From assembly GCF_000328475.2 (NCBI RefSeq), contig NC_026481.1, positions 563,315-627,314 of the forward strand: a DNA stretch of 64,000 nucleotides, given 5' to 3'. This document shows, in pieces, positions 50,763-62,304 of this stretch. The position numbers were made by a program, and so were the translations under genes. Numbering within the stretch: position 1 is the stretch's first letter; the number at the start of each line of letters is the position of its first letter. A model generated the notes under the pieces. That model did no database searches. It was given only the letters and a program-made list of their open reading frames with translations, and was not told the origin of the DNA. This stretch comes from Mycosarcoma maydis. Taxonomy: Eukaryota > Basidiomycota > Ustilaginomycetes > Ustilaginales.

Positions 50763-53700
50763 ATGTTTCAGCCGACCTGGTCCCAAGAGGCCCACGCACA
50801 ACCGCCGCACCAACTTCATCCCCAAGAAGGCTCCTCGCTTCCCAAAGACATGCAACTTCCCCAGCAGATCCAGTACGACCCTTCCCAAATCTCACACCAG
50901 GCACCAGTCCACCAGCTCTCCGAGTACGATGCCTCAATATCCCAACTCCCCAATGCAGCACCACCAGATCCTTCCGCCTATCCCTTTTCCATCCAACCGC
51001 AACAGCATCGCGATACACACCTGGCTCATAACGATCCCCCCTATTCAATAGCTCAGCAGCACAACCGCTTTGACGACCCGATGTCAGCCTCGGCAGATTT
51101 GTCCGCCGCCCGTCCTGATTCCATGCAATCCGTCGCCTCTCTCTACCTCGATGGACAGACCATGTCGGTCGACAACGCCAGCTTGGACCTAGGTACTTCT
51201 CATCACTCCAACGACTATCTCGCCCAGCATGATGACCCGTCTCGTTCGCGACCACCAACAGGCTCCGAACAAAATTGGTCACACCATACCCTCCCCTCCA
51301 ACCAAGCTCATCACGATGCATCTGCCACAGGCGCTCTAGCAGGTCCACACAGAGCCGCTCGCCCTGCAGCGCTCAAGATCGATATGCCTTCCGTCGTGTC
51401 CAGAGGCGTGCACGACACGACTGCATCAACAGGCACCGATCCCGTCTCAGCCGAGCCTGGCAGTGCAACCACTCCACATGCGCTCCAAACGCGTTTTGCT
51501 CCTCTGCCGCAGCTTCCACCATCCATGTACGACAACCAGCCCATGTTGCAGCAGCATTCGGATTCCGCCAACTCTACCACCATGCACGATGCCCCCGCCT
51601 CATCTGGATCCGCTCTCATGCCCGCGTTTGGTACTGAATCGGCCTACTTTGCTCAAGCTTCGGCTTTGGGGAGCCCGGCCCTAGCTCATCAAGCCCCGGA
51701 CCACATTCTCAACAGTCCTCGTCTCCACCAAGCTGAAAGTCTCGCTGGCGTGCCCGGCGTTCCAGAGAGGCTAGGCCCATCCGCCGCCCATCTCGGCGTG
51801 GCCGTGTCTCCAAGCTCCCCCATGATGTCCCAGCTCAGCGCCGGACACTACAGTCCCACCTCCACACTCTCTGGCGCGTTCTCATCGCGTCCTGGCAGTC
51901 GACCCGCCAGCCGTGGTCTCAAGTCCGTCGCCAGCTTCACCTCGTCTGCTGGTACTGGCACTGGCACTGGCACCGCCTCTGGTAGCGAGGCGCATGCCAC
52001 CGGTCGTCCGCGCTCGAGTTCGGGCAGCGGAGTTGCACCTCGTCCCATATCGGCCTTGACGAGGACCACGAGCATGCAGAGCGACATCGCCTCTTTCCAG
52101 GCCGCTTCCCCACAACCCGCTTTGACGCAAAGCCGTAGCGTGCAAAACTTTGGTCAGATGCAACACCCTTCAATGCCAGGTCCTCTCTCCAGCCCACGTC
52201 CTCCAGCCGCCGCAGGTGGCACAGAACCATGGAGCCCTGCTCACTCTCACATGGCTCAGTCACATAGCTTCCGTGGTCCTTATTCCGGCCCAGGCTTTCA
52301 GACGCCACAGATGCAGCAGTTCAGCCCGACACTCACATCGCCAGCTCAGTCTCAGTATTCACCCCATACACACTTTGGCTCAAACTCGTCAGGTATGATA
52401 CCCTTCTTCTCGCCGTCGATGGACACCATGCAGCACTTTCAAGCGTCGACTGGTCACCCCGCCGAGAGTTTCGACATTGCTGGTTTCAGCGAACAGCGAC
52501 TGTCGTCTGCCTTGGCCAACAGCGCTTCTATCAGTGGCGCTCCTCCCTCAGCGACAACACATCAGCGCGAGGGTCACAGCACACCGACGATTGTGGAAGA
52601 GGAGGAAGATGTACCGCAGAGACAAACCCGAGCGACGGTGTTGAGAACCGCACACACAGACGTCCGCATCGAGCCTGGCTTTCAATCGCATCCTGCCGCG
52701 CACCAACTTCAGCATCACCATCCGAATTTGCAGCAGCTCCAGCATCCACATTCGATGCGCCAGCACCAGCCGCCTCACCCGCTGCCGCAGCTCTTGCCGG
52801 GCCACCTTCCGCCCGCTTTGCATCGATCGCATTCGGATCAGCTATCAGGTCTATGCATGGATGCGCCACCCACGTTTCGCAACCAGATGTCGTACCCACC
52901 GCACATGCGACCCAGCCTGTATCAGCAAGTCTCGATGGCCGAAATGGATCAGTTGCGTCAAATTCACGGCCTTGGTGTTACCGAGCGCAACTTTGGCGAT
53001 TGCTCAGCTTTTATCCAAGATTATGTACGTCAGTACATCTCGACATCTAGTCGACTCGGCCTCGGAGAGAGAAATGTGCTCATCATGACCACAAGGGTTG
53101 CACAGAAGAGCTACGGCGCCGAAAAGCGATTCTTGTGCCCGCCACCTCTCGTCATACTGATCGGAAGTAGCTGGTGGAACGTGTGCCCGGCTTCGACACG
53201 TCCCTCGCCGTTTGCACCTGCTGGCGCTGCCGATCCCGATCAAGCCGCACCCACTGTACTCTCACCGCCTCGTGTCACCATCAATATCAGCGGCGAACCG
53301 GGCGTGCAGGATGGTGCGCTCGAATGGGCTTCCAGCAGCGGTCGTCTCATTGACGTGGGCAACCCGTCATCCGAGATGGCCATTTCGGGCCGATGCATAG
53401 GGAAACAGCTCTACATCTCCGATGTGGATGAGAAGAGGCGTCACGTCGAGGCGCTCGTCGCCATATCCGTGCCTGGTTCCTCGCCCATGGATCGACGTCT
53501 GCTCGGCACTTTCCCGAGTCGGCCGATCAAGGTGATCAGCAAGCCGAGCAAGAAGCGACAGTCGTCCCGCAACACGGAACTCTGCGTCAACCACGGCTCT
53601 GTTATCTCACTGTTTCATCGACTTCGATCCCAGACCGTGTCGACGCGCTATCTGTGCGTCTCGGGTGCACCGTCTTGGTTCAAGGGCTCGGACAACCAGC

Positions 53701-55211
53701 CTTTCCTCAACATGAACCCTCGCGACCAGAAAGGGTCCGAGCCGCCGAGCTGCTTCGTTGCCAAAATGTCGAGCTGGGACCCTTTCATCATCTATCTGGT
53801 CGATCCAAAGAAGCGAGCCGATGCAACACCGTCCGAGCCTGTGCAGCCACCTGTCAAGGGCTATCCTCCGCCGCCTCCCAACGCTCTACCCACGACCGGC
53901 TTGACCAGCTCGCAGATGACGATCCACTACAACCAGCCTATCGTGCTCCAGTGCCTTAACACGGCTGTCGTCAGCCCCGTCATGGTGGTGCGCAAGGTGG
54001 AGAAGGGCACCACGGTGCTGGGTGGTGCCTCGGCAGGACCATCAGAGTCGATCGCCCGCGAAGCGTTCGGCGACCCGGTCTCACAGCTTCACAAGATTGC
54101 CCTCGAAGTGCTCGAAGATCCGGCGGCGTCGGTCCCTCGACCTACTGGCGACTCGGGAGAGTCCAATTGGCCTGGCAACAGCGGGCCTTTCTTAGCCTGT
54201 CTTAACGAGTCGGTTGGCATGCACAGACCGAGCGAACCCAGGAGATGGGTGGGTAACACTAGCTTCAGCGTTCCTTCGACTCCGACAACACCCGTTACAT
54301 CGATGAATCTAGCCGCTATGGAGGGGATAGACCCCACCGGTGGCTATCTCTCTATGAGCCCGACCAGTGCGGCAGCCTACGCGGCAGCGCAAACCCGCTA
54401 CTCGTTGAGTGCCGGCAGGGCAGGTGCTACAATGATGTCGCCGTCAGCCTCGACAGGTTCGCACGATGTCTCTGCGATGGAGCCACCGCCTTCGTCGGAC
54501 GGAGGCAAAGTGAAGCGACCACGTCGAGTCTCTTCCTCGGTGGTGGTGCAGAAGGAAAGAGCTGCTGCAGCTGCTGCGGCTAGCAAGAGTCGCCGACGTG
54601 GACAATCGCTCTCGATGGTCGGCATTCAAAACCAGGGCCTCTCCGAGGTCGAGGTACTGCGTCGCAACGGATCGTATGCAAATTCGATGACGTCGGACTC
54701 GTCGGCAGCAGGCAGCATAGCGCCCGGTGCTATGTGGTCGGTCGAAGTTGCCGACTCGGACATCTGGACGGTGGTTGGTACCGACATCGCACGTCATTCG
54801 TTCTATGTGCCACCACAGATCGTCGGTGGCTCACAGCCGCAGACCAACATCACCGACAGCAACATTGCGCATTTGATTACAGTGCCCGCTCCAGCACAGC
54901 CGATCACACCGATCCCCATCATCAGCAACATGGTAGCGCCACAGCGAGATGCCAGGTCACAACCCATGTCAGCGCAGGCGGGCGAGCAAAGTCCCGGTCT
55001 CGTGACCATACTTGGCGAAAACTTTCATCCGAATCTATTCATCTTTTTCGGCGACTGGAAGAGCACGCACGTTGACGTTCGGACACGCCAGACGATCGTC
55101 TGCGCCGCTCCTCCCAGCTTCGACCAGGGTCTTCCGCGCGGTCGGGTTCCGATCCTCATTGTGAGGCATGACGGTGTTATCTTCCCGACCGACTTTCATT
55201 ATCAGTGTTGA
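50763..55211 (+). CDS. CSL (Su(H)/CBF1/LAG-1)-family transcription factor
   Basis: The 1482-residue protein has no intron. The first ~730 residues are disordered (Gln, Pro, Ser, His-rich). The LAG1/Rel-homology-like DNA-binding region begins near 745 (TERNFGDCSAFIQDYVRQYI) with the hallmark RVAQKSYGAEKRFLCPPP at ~777, which contacts DNA in the family. The beta-trefoil follows (GRCIGKQLYISDVDEKRRHV, FPSRPIKVISKPSKKRQSSR, RYLCVSGAPSWFKGS, DPFIIYLVD). A ~190-residue linker precedes the C-terminal TIG/IPT domain at ~1410-1482 (VTILGENFHPNLFIFFGDW). This matches the long fungal CSL class known from S. pombe Cbf11/Cbf12, which control adhesion and cell-cycle genes. Fungi lack Notch, so partner and targets are unknown. 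Start chosen as the first Met of the open frame. Confidence 0.95.
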   Translation: MFQPTWSQEAHAQPPHQLHPQEGSSLPKDMQLPQQIQYDPSQISHQAPVHQLSEYDASISQLPNAAPPDPSAYPFSIQPQQHRDTHLAHNDPPYSIAQQHNRFDDPMSASADLSAARPDSMQSVASLYLDGQTMSVDNASLDLGTSHHSNDYLAQHDDPSRSRPPTGSEQNWSHHTLPSNQAHHDASATGALAGPHRAARPAALKIDMPSVVSRGVHDTTASTGTDPVSAEPGSATTPHALQTRFAPLPQLPPSMYDNQPMLQQHSDSANSTTMHDAPASSGSALMPAFGTESAYFAQASALGSPALAHQAPDHILNSPRLHQAESLAGVPGVPERLGPSAAHLGVAVSPSSPMMSQLSAGHYSPTSTLSGAFSSRPGSRPASRGLKSVASFTSSAGTGTGTGTASGSEAHATGRPRSSSGSGVAPRPISALTRTTSMQSDIASFQAASPQPALTQSRSVQNFGQMQHPSMPGPLSSPRPPAAAGGTEPWSPAHSHMAQSHSFRGPYSGPGFQTPQMQQFSPTLTSPAQSQYSPHTHFGSNSSGMIPFFSPSMDTMQHFQASTGHPAESFDIAGFSEQRLSSALANSASISGAPPSATTHQREGHSTPTIVEEEEDVPQRQTRATVLRTAHTDVRIEPGFQSHPAAHQLQHHHPNLQQLQHPHSMRQHQPPHPLPQLLPGHLPPALHRSHSDQLSGLCMDAPPTFRNQMSYPPHMRPSLYQQVSMAEMDQLRQIHGLGVTERNFGDCSAFIQDYVRQYISTSSRLGLGERNVLIMTTRVAQKSYGAEKRFLCPPPLVILIGSSWWNVCPASTRPSPFAPAGAADPDQAAPTVLSPPRVTINISGEPGVQDGALEWASSSGRLIDVGNPSSEMAISGRCIGKQLYISDVDEKRRHVEALVAISVPGSSPMDRRLLGTFPSRPIKVISKPSKKRQSSRNTELCVNHGSVISLFHRLRSQTVSTRYLCVSGAPSWFKGSDNQPFLNMNPRDQKGSEPPSCFVAKMSSWDPFIIYLVDPKKRADATPSEPVQPPVKGYPPPPPNALPTTGLTSSQMTIHYNQPIVLQCLNTAVVSPVMVVRKVEKGTTVLGGASAGPSESIAREAFGDPVSQLHKIALEVLEDPAASVPRPTGDSGESNWPGNSGPFLACLNESVGMHRPSEPRRWVGNTSFSVPSTPTTPVTSMNLAAMEGIDPTGGYLSMSPTSAAAYAAAQTRYSLSAGRAGATMMSPSASTGSHDVSAMEPPPSSDGGKVKRPRRVSSSVVVQKERAAAAAAASKSRRRGQSLSMVGIQNQGLSEVEVLRRNGSYANSMTSDSSAAGSIAPGAMWSVEVADSDIWTVVGTDIARHSFYVPPQIVGGSQPQTNITDSNIAHLITVPAPAQPITPIPIISNMVAPQRDARSQPMSAQAGEQSPGLVTILGENFHPNLFIFFGDWKSTHVDVRTRQTIVCAAPPSFDQGLPRGRVPILIVRHDGVIFPTDFHYQC

Positions 55212-55778
55212 TAGCATCGTAGCGATGCGACTCGTTCACGATTTGGTCCCTTTTGGTCCCTTCTATTTTATATTTTTTCTTATTGGTTTTTGGAGCCAGG
55301 GTTTCCACGTCAATGGCAAAACACGTGACAAGTGATCTAATGTCACATGTCGAGTCGTCAGTGTGAGTGTCGCGTGGAAAGGATGTGTGAGTCTGAGATG
55401 TTTACCGGCCGATAAAGACTCCAGCGGTGAATTAGAGCCAAATTCAAGCGGCTAACTTATCGGAAAGCGACGGTTCGCAAGCGCAGGCGCGCTTGTCTTG
55501 GAGCGTGTCTTGGGCGGTCGGTTGACGATCTCGGTCACTTCTACGCCTTTGGACTCATTCTTGTGCTAGCCGTAGTCGTGAGTCTCGAATCTTGAATCCT
55601 TGCGTCCTTTGCTTACGTCAGATAGAACGTCGATGTTGACCAACAACGTCAGCATCAGCAGTGGGAAAGCCTTAAATAGTCGCCTCTTCTGTCGCCGCTC
55701 TTGATTGACTGGACGGACTCTGTCTTAGCGTTCCAATCATCGCAACCGTTCCAAACATCGCCACCGAATTTGTTCAAG
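55212..55778. other. Intergenic region upstream of the FSH-MAPR gene
   Basis: A ~570-bp tandem spacer without a gene. A TTTTATATTTTTTC stretch at 55264-55278 lies just after the CSL stop and may be part of its 3' processing region. Confidence 0.45.
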
Positions 55779-57759
55779 ATGACGACGGCAGGTGCGACTC
55801 GCAAGCTCAAAGTGCTCATGGCGCACGGCTACACGAGCAATCAATTCCAATTCTTCAAGCGATCCGGCGCGATTCGAAAGGCATGTCGAGACGTTGTCGA
55901 TTTTACATTCATCAACGGTCCGTTGCTGGTCCAGCCCATCACGTCGGCTGGCGATTTGGATGCTCCGGATGTCGAAGATGGCAAGGTCGTAGACGAGACC
56001 ACTCCGATCGAGGAGCAGCCACGAGCGTGGTGGAGGGCCGACGATGATGGCAACTACCTCGACTGGGATAAGTCGGTCGACTACATCAACGACGTGCTGG
56101 CCAAGGAGGGACCCTTTGACGGCATTGTAGGCTTTTCGCAGGGCGGCTGTCTGGCCGGTATCCTCGCTAGTGCTTTCGAGAAGCCGGACCGTATGCCTGG
56201 ACTTCGACTGCCGAAAGGCCAGGGAGCCTTGAAATTTGCTGTGGCTGTGTCAGGATTCCGCAGTCGAGACCGGCTCCATCAGAAGCTGTTCGAGAAACCC
56301 ATCGAGACGCCTGTTCTGCACGTGCTAGGACGTGCCGATCAGATCGTGGACCTGGAACGCTCGCAAACTCTCGTGGACGTTTGCAAGAACTCCCGAGTCG
56401 AGCTCCATGATGGCGGACATTCGCTGCCTTCCCAGTGAGTCGACAAAGACAGGCCAACAGGTTGAGCAGCAACGAGCATCCATCAACTGACCCCGAACTT
56501 TTTGCGTTTCTGATTCCGATTGTTCGATAGGGCTCCATGGCGAAACTTTTTCCGTGACTTTTTTGCCACGTTCACGTCGGACCCCTACGTCCCCAACGAC
56601 CAATGGAAGACCATTCCAGGACCATCCGAGCGACCGCGCGGCGAAACGCCTGTGGGATCGGGAACGGTGACGCCGACGCCTGATGCAACTGAGGCGGCTA
56701 CCACGGCGTCGTCAACGTCTGCGACAGGTGAGCGTGACATCGATCCATCCAACCCTCTGCGATCGGTCCCTAAGAAAAAAGCCAATTCGCCCTTTCTGGT
56801 GCATCAGAAGTGGAAGCAGGAACAGGAGCTAAGAAGAAGAAAAGCAGCCGAACAAGACTCTAGCAGCAGCAGCAAAGGCGGAAAGGAATCGCGCAGAAAG
56901 CAGCACGATGGCCAACACGTGACGACGGACCTCACCAGTCCACTGAAGTTGATTGTCAAGCTGCTTCGTTTCGCCATTATGGCGACGGCGGTGGCAATGG
57001 TCTCTGGCTTCTTTGTCGCTGGCGATCCGCTTTGGGGCTATCGTGGCAAGTATACAAAGCTGAGGACGTACTTGCCCGTAAGTTGCTCAGAGATAAGCCC
57101 TGATTTTCAGCATCAGTGGTTCGCGATACATGAAAGCTGACACTACATTCTTTTCGTCGTCGTTGTCGATCTTTGCGCAATACACAGTACCGAGAAAAGA
57201 TTTTTTCGCTTCCAGAACTGGCCATGTACAACGGTCGTGATCCGAACAAGCCCATCTATGTTGCCATCCTCGGTGATGTTTACGACGTCACTGAAGGACG
57301 ACGCATTTATGGGCCTGGTGGGTACTATTCCTTTTTCAGCGGAAGAGATGCTAGCCGTGCGTACGTGACGGGCTGCTTCAAGACGCATTTGACGCACGAC
57401 GTACGTGATTTCGACGACAAGCAGATGAATGTAAGTGCTGGCGCGTTCCATGGATTGTGGCAATCTGGATCTCGATCTTTCTGCGCCACATAGAGCAAAG
57501 ATTCGGCGAAATCGCGTCGAATTGCTGCCAAGAAATCACGAATGGGGACACAGGAGGGAAAAAAGAACCAAGCTGACTCTGGTTTCAAATTCTCTTGTCT
57601 TGCAAATCGAATGGTGGTGAACAGGATCTGATGACGTGGAAAGACTTCTATGACAGCCACGAACGGTACTTTAAAGTCGGTCGTGTGGTTTTACCTCGGA
57701 TCGATCCGAGCATCCCTGTTCCTGAACCCTGTGAGGATGCGTCTGCCCAAAAGGCCTGA
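55779..57759 (+). CDS. FSH1-type serine hydrolase fused to membrane-anchored cytochrome b5/MAPR domain
   Basis: Four exons are 55779-56434, 56531-57077, 57188-57430 and 57625-57759. Introns have GTGAGT, GTAAGT, GTAAGT donors and AG acceptors; joined length is 526 residues. Residues 1-~235 form an FSH1 alpha/beta hydrolase: LMAHGYTSNQFQFFK at the start, nucleophile GFSQGG (Ser120), GRADQ (Asp187), GGHSLPS (His214). Exon 2 completes the FSH end (QAPWRNFFRDFFATF) and, without a stop, runs through a disordered linker (240-355) and one membrane helix (~358-382). It joins a MAPR/CYB5D-type heme-binding domain at 402-~500 (SLPELAMYNGRDPNKPIYVA, GDVYDVTEGRRIYGPGGYYS). Exons 3-4 complete it (DLMTWKDFY...YFKVGRVV). 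Each half normally exists alone. A separate MAPR gene would have to start at Met369, cutting the helix. Met at 55701 is an alternative upstream start. Confidence 0.82.
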
Positions 57760-58520
57760 TCGGAGTACTATGCAATGCATGTTGTTCGAGCGAGGGGCTG
57801 TCTGAGAATGGATGCGATCGGGCTTGTTCTTGGTTGAGTCAATGTGGTATCTGGATGGTATCTGGATAGTGTGCTGGAACTTAGCTGGCTGCTATTTGTC
57901 TGCAAGCTGCACGGACTGGTAGAGCTTTTACATTGGAGCGGAGCCAAGCCTGCACTTTTTTGCACCGGGTGCCAAAAGGTTGGTGATTAACCAGCGTTTG
58001 CAAGCCATTCAAGATTGGTGAATGAGACGACGCTGTCGACTCTGGGATGATGGGTATGCCAGACGGCCAGAGCGTGTGGTTGCTTGACGTGTAGCAAGAT
58101 GAACGAGACGCATACGTCTGATAGCGCAGTATGGCAGATCAGTCGACCAAACCGAAGAATGCACGCGTAGATCCATGCGTTAAACGCAGCAGAACGCGAA
58201 CGTTCCCGATGCAGCGTCCTTACTCAGCTCGCCGCTTACTTTGCGCTCAGACTCGAGTCGGAGTTGGATACGAGCATCGGTTAAGTTAGCTGTGCTATCA
58301 TGATTTCAGCGTCAGTTGGCTCAACTTGCAAACACACAGGGCGACACCCCTACCGCGTCCGCTCACCAAAAGCCTGAATGTCGAAACCAGAATAGGTCAG
58401 ATCTGCAAGACGGTTCATTTCAGACATGACGAGTTTCGCGCTTGCGGCCGCAGAGACACCAACAAGGTGCATCGATAGCGTATTCGTGATCGACCGCCAG
58501 CTAGGGTTCTCGCAATACTA

Positions 58521-58555
58521 TCGTGAATCGTGAATCGTGAATCGTGAATCATGAA
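58521..58555. repeat. Tandem TCGTGAA heptamer, 4 perfect copies plus one variant
   Basis: Four perfect TCGTGAA units are followed by TCATGAA. This is the reverse complement of the TTCACGA word tandemly repeated at 46488. Confidence 0.93.
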
Positions 58556-61500
58556 TGCTGCGACAATTCACAATTTGCTCGGCGAGATGAGGCGGGACCG
58601 CATCTTGGCATCGACGTGGGCAAGTTGCTGAAATTGTGGCTGACCGCTGCGCAGTTGTGCCGCGCGTACAAAACTGCACATGCTAACAACCGTGAACGGG
58701 AAGCTTCAATTTCCAACACCGCCAAAATCTCAAACTTGGTGAGATCCACGTTTTTTCTGGTAAGAAACTAAGACGTAAAATTCGACAAATGCAAGAGCCA
58801 CGAGTCAAGCAGAGCAACGAGGAAATCGTGTTCGAAGGCTGTTTCTGCTCCAAACCGGTGGAATCGTGAACAGAACCGAGCGCGACCAAAGGCAAACTGT
58901 CGTGAGTAATTGCAAGTACTTTCCGGGTTGGCGTTCGCGAGTAAGCTCGCTCCACTCACACGGTGCGGCGCTATGTTATTCGTTATTCGTGCTTCAATAA
59001 TTCGAACAAAGTTTATTTTGGGCACTCAGGATATGCGAGACATTTCAACGCCTTAGAGCTAACCAGGCATGTGCGGTGAGCCAGAGCCAAACCTGCGACC
59101 CAAGCGAGAAGCGAGAGAGGCAAACAGACTCGGCTGTTCTCTTTGGCAGCCTCTGATAGAGGGGCTTGTACTTTGCTCTTGTACCACCATCTCAGACGTG
59201 GTCGGATTAAGAGTGCAGGTTTAGAAAGCCAAGTCGGCGCGATGCTGCACCCACACGCAACGAGCAAAGCACAGTCCGGATCGATCACCAGTCTGCTTGA
59301 GCACCCAAGAAAGCCAGAATGCCTGGCTGTTTGTCTCACAACTCGCCGTCTGACACGGAGGAGGAAGGACAAGGACAAGGACGACGACATTGATCTTGAG
59401 CCCTCGACTCACGACGTGGGTTTTGCGATGAGTAGCGACGAGTTTTGCAACCGTGAAAGCGTTGCTCGAAAATCGACAGTGAGAATCACGAATCGGAGAG
59501 CGGGTACCTGAGCCTGTCAACCATACCCACGTTCAGCGTTTGCACCAAACCTCACCACGATTCAATATTATCAATTAAACACGAGAAAATAGAAGTGAGA
59601 CAGTTACCTCCAGGAGCGGGAACGGCATGCGTTGTTCGATGTGCTGTCATCTCACCTCGATCCAGACCCTGTTTTATTTTCTTCTTCTTCTAACGTTGGT
59701 TTGGGTTTCTCTCTCGTTTTCTTCGTGTTGCTCTGCTGAGTTCCAGATCTCGTGGCCCGGCAGGAAATTCTTAATATTTGGGCTACTTTTATCGGCGGAG
59801 TTGAACATGTGCCGTTGCACGTTGCAGCTTTACCCTGCGCACTGAGAACAGTCGTGACTTACGAATGAATTCAAGGCCTGGTTTGGTCATGGAAAGACGC
59901 TCAGACACCACCATGTCGTCACTTGCTGCATACAGCGTGATGGGTGTTGCTCCGGTTGCAAGACACATGGCAGTGCACGCCAAGTCAAGGCTGCTTTGGC
60001 TATGCTCAGTCTGAAATCCACACCGCTTCCATGGCTTCTTTAATTACAGCTTCCCTCTCAATGAGCCAGAATACTTGACCCGTAAAGTCAACGCAGACCA
60101 CACCTAGGCACACAGAGCGAGGTCAAGACGGGCGAGGAACCAGAGGAACCACCCAATCCGATGGTGTCTGCTTCGGGGTGCGCGCGCGCCGTTCACATGT
60201 AAACAGAGATCCCTCTGCCAAGATCGAGGTCAGACCAAGTACAATTCCACGCCGCTTGTCTACTCCCTTCCCAAACTGACCACGGTATCGATTTCGTCTT
60301 TCATGCTTGCACTCGGCTAAGCGCAAGACGTTCCAGATACCACTCAAATCTGATACCAAGAGCTCTGCTTGTCTCGACTCATCGATGGAGTTGCGCGTGC
60401 GTCCCCGAGTGCGAGGAGCCAGCATCGGCTGCAAGCACCCGAGAGTTCTCGGGTCGCCTTGCTCGCCCAAAGTCTGTATGCTTGTCTTACTCTTATTTTT
60501 TTTTTCTTTTTCCGCGCCTGCTCCGCGTTACTACTTGACCTCCCATCGTGCAGCTCAAGTGTCTCGCAGCTTGGTCGCCAAAGTTTACCCACTCTATCTT
60601 CAATCCTCGCTCCTCTTGGCCACATGTCAATTCCAACCCCGCCTGTCCTTGTCACATAGGCTCATGCAGCAAACGCTGATAGTGGTCCTGTGCATCTTTA
60701 CCCACGCGCGACTGACATATACAGTACTGTAATTGTTCGCACACATCTATGAATCGCTGACCAAACTTCAGCGCCGCCTGTGCCCGTCTGCGTTTGCGTT
60801 TGCGTTTGCGTCCGGACAGCTCATCATGTCACCCCAATCGCCCCATTGCTTGTGCTTCCGGTTTCCGAGATTTTCTGGCCTGCCGAACCACTGCTAAACT
60901 CCTTTTCACGATTGCATTCACTCCGCCCACGGACACCTAGGCGTGCTCGCGGAGCGTCTCTTCCCATGGCACGATTGCCTCGTTCATGCGCCACGAATCG
61001 TGAATGTTTGTTAGACACTCAGTCCTTGTGAGCTGTCCTTGAGCGCTGACCTTGAGAGCTGTCTTCGAATTCTGTTCCATCCTTCAATTCCGATGGCATT
61101 GCCTCGCATTGCCTCGACTGTTCCATAGACACCACATCAGCCCGAGGTGGTGTTGTACTTGGCTCGAATTCTCATCCGTGTTGCTTGTTCAGCTGCAGAA
61201 TGAGCTTGCTTCTGTATAGCTTTCTCGCCGTCATCGCCACCGCAGCCATAGCCTTGGTCCGAAACTGCTCCGATCCTGGGCGCTGGTCCCGGCCAACCCA
61301 TATCGCTTTCAAGAGCGAGATCGAGGAAGACGAGTGTATCGTGCTATCTCAACTTTACCCGCTCCGTTGCTCCGGTGTGCTTGCCATTGTCTACCATTTC
61401 CATCAGCCTGCCTTCTGTCGAGCAAAAGTCTCGCGACCATCTTCCATCTTACCACGCCGCCCGCTCCCATTCTTACCTCTTTGCTCCCCTAGATTCTCGC

Positions 61501-61768
61501 GATCGTCTCCGATACTCGTTTGTCGTCTACCAATATACTCCCCGTTCCGCATCCGCATCCGCATCCCGCTCACAGTCTGGCAGTGGTATCACACCTCAGC
61601 GCCCCTTTTGGTCCGAGTGTTCACCCTCACGAACCTCTCTTGCGGCTTGCTTTCCCGTCTTACACTCACTTAGTTCCGTCTCTGTATATCCCCACGGTTA
61701 GAAGGGTAATCGATCCACTCCCTGCTCCTGGTCTTCTCTATCTGGCGCCGACAGCTCTCACTTGCTTC

Positions 61769-61868
61769 NNNNNNNNNNNNNNNNNNNNNNNNNNNNNNNN
61801 NNNNNNNNNNNNNNNNNNNNNNNNNNNNNNNNNNNNNNNNNNNNNNNNNNNNNNNNNNNNNNNNNNNN
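61769..61868. other. Assembly gap (100 N) flanked by near-identical sequence
   Basis: Exactly 100 N. About 35 bp at the left edge (61735-61768, TATCTGGCGCCGACAGCTCT...) recur shortly after the right edge (61911-61944) with single-base length differences. The cause is either a tandem duplication or a failed contig overlap. Confidence 0.95.
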
Positions 61869-62304
61869 ACCCGGAAGCGTCCGTGGAGAACACCTCCTGG
61901 TGGGTCTTTCTCCTATCTGGCGCCGACAAGCTCTCACTTGCTTCCGACGTGTTGACGATCTTGCAAACCATCGCTGACTGCAACGATTCGCCTTACGCGC
62001 CTGCAGTGAAGCGCCAACAAAAACGCCGATAGCTCATTGTACAAGTCCGCTCGAATCAATCGTAGACGTCCTTCTCAGATTTGCTTGGCTTCACATGGCT
62101 ATGTAGCGGCGTCGCTTGTTTGCCTTTGATTCCTCGTCACCATCCTTGCATCTCTGCTTTGAGCATCGTAGTCTCGACTTCCCGCTCATCGTCACTCGTT
62201 TGTCATCGTTCGCCGTCCCTGCCGTCGCTGCCGTCCCCGCCGTCCTAGTCACAAGATCAAAGTCACGACACATGCTCACTTTCTTTGGAGCTGCCTTCAT
62301 CTAG

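Larger units (their letters stand above)
57760..62304. other. 4.5-kb gene-free interval before the homeobox gene
   Basis: No frame in this stretch shows a recognisable family. Candidates such as 59013-59390 (minus) and 60307-60732 (plus) overlap opposing frames. It contains a heptamer array at 58521, GTTTGC repeats near 60790-60812, CCGCAT repeats near 61548-61570 and a 100-N gap. The last kilobase is pyrimidine-rich, like the CSL leader, and may be the homeobox 5' UTR. Confidence 0.5.

Noticed and set aside
59013..59520. Overlapping frames on both strands near 59.0-59.5 kb
   Set aside because: Opposing frames of similar length with no domain, signal peptide or splice logic; most likely chance.
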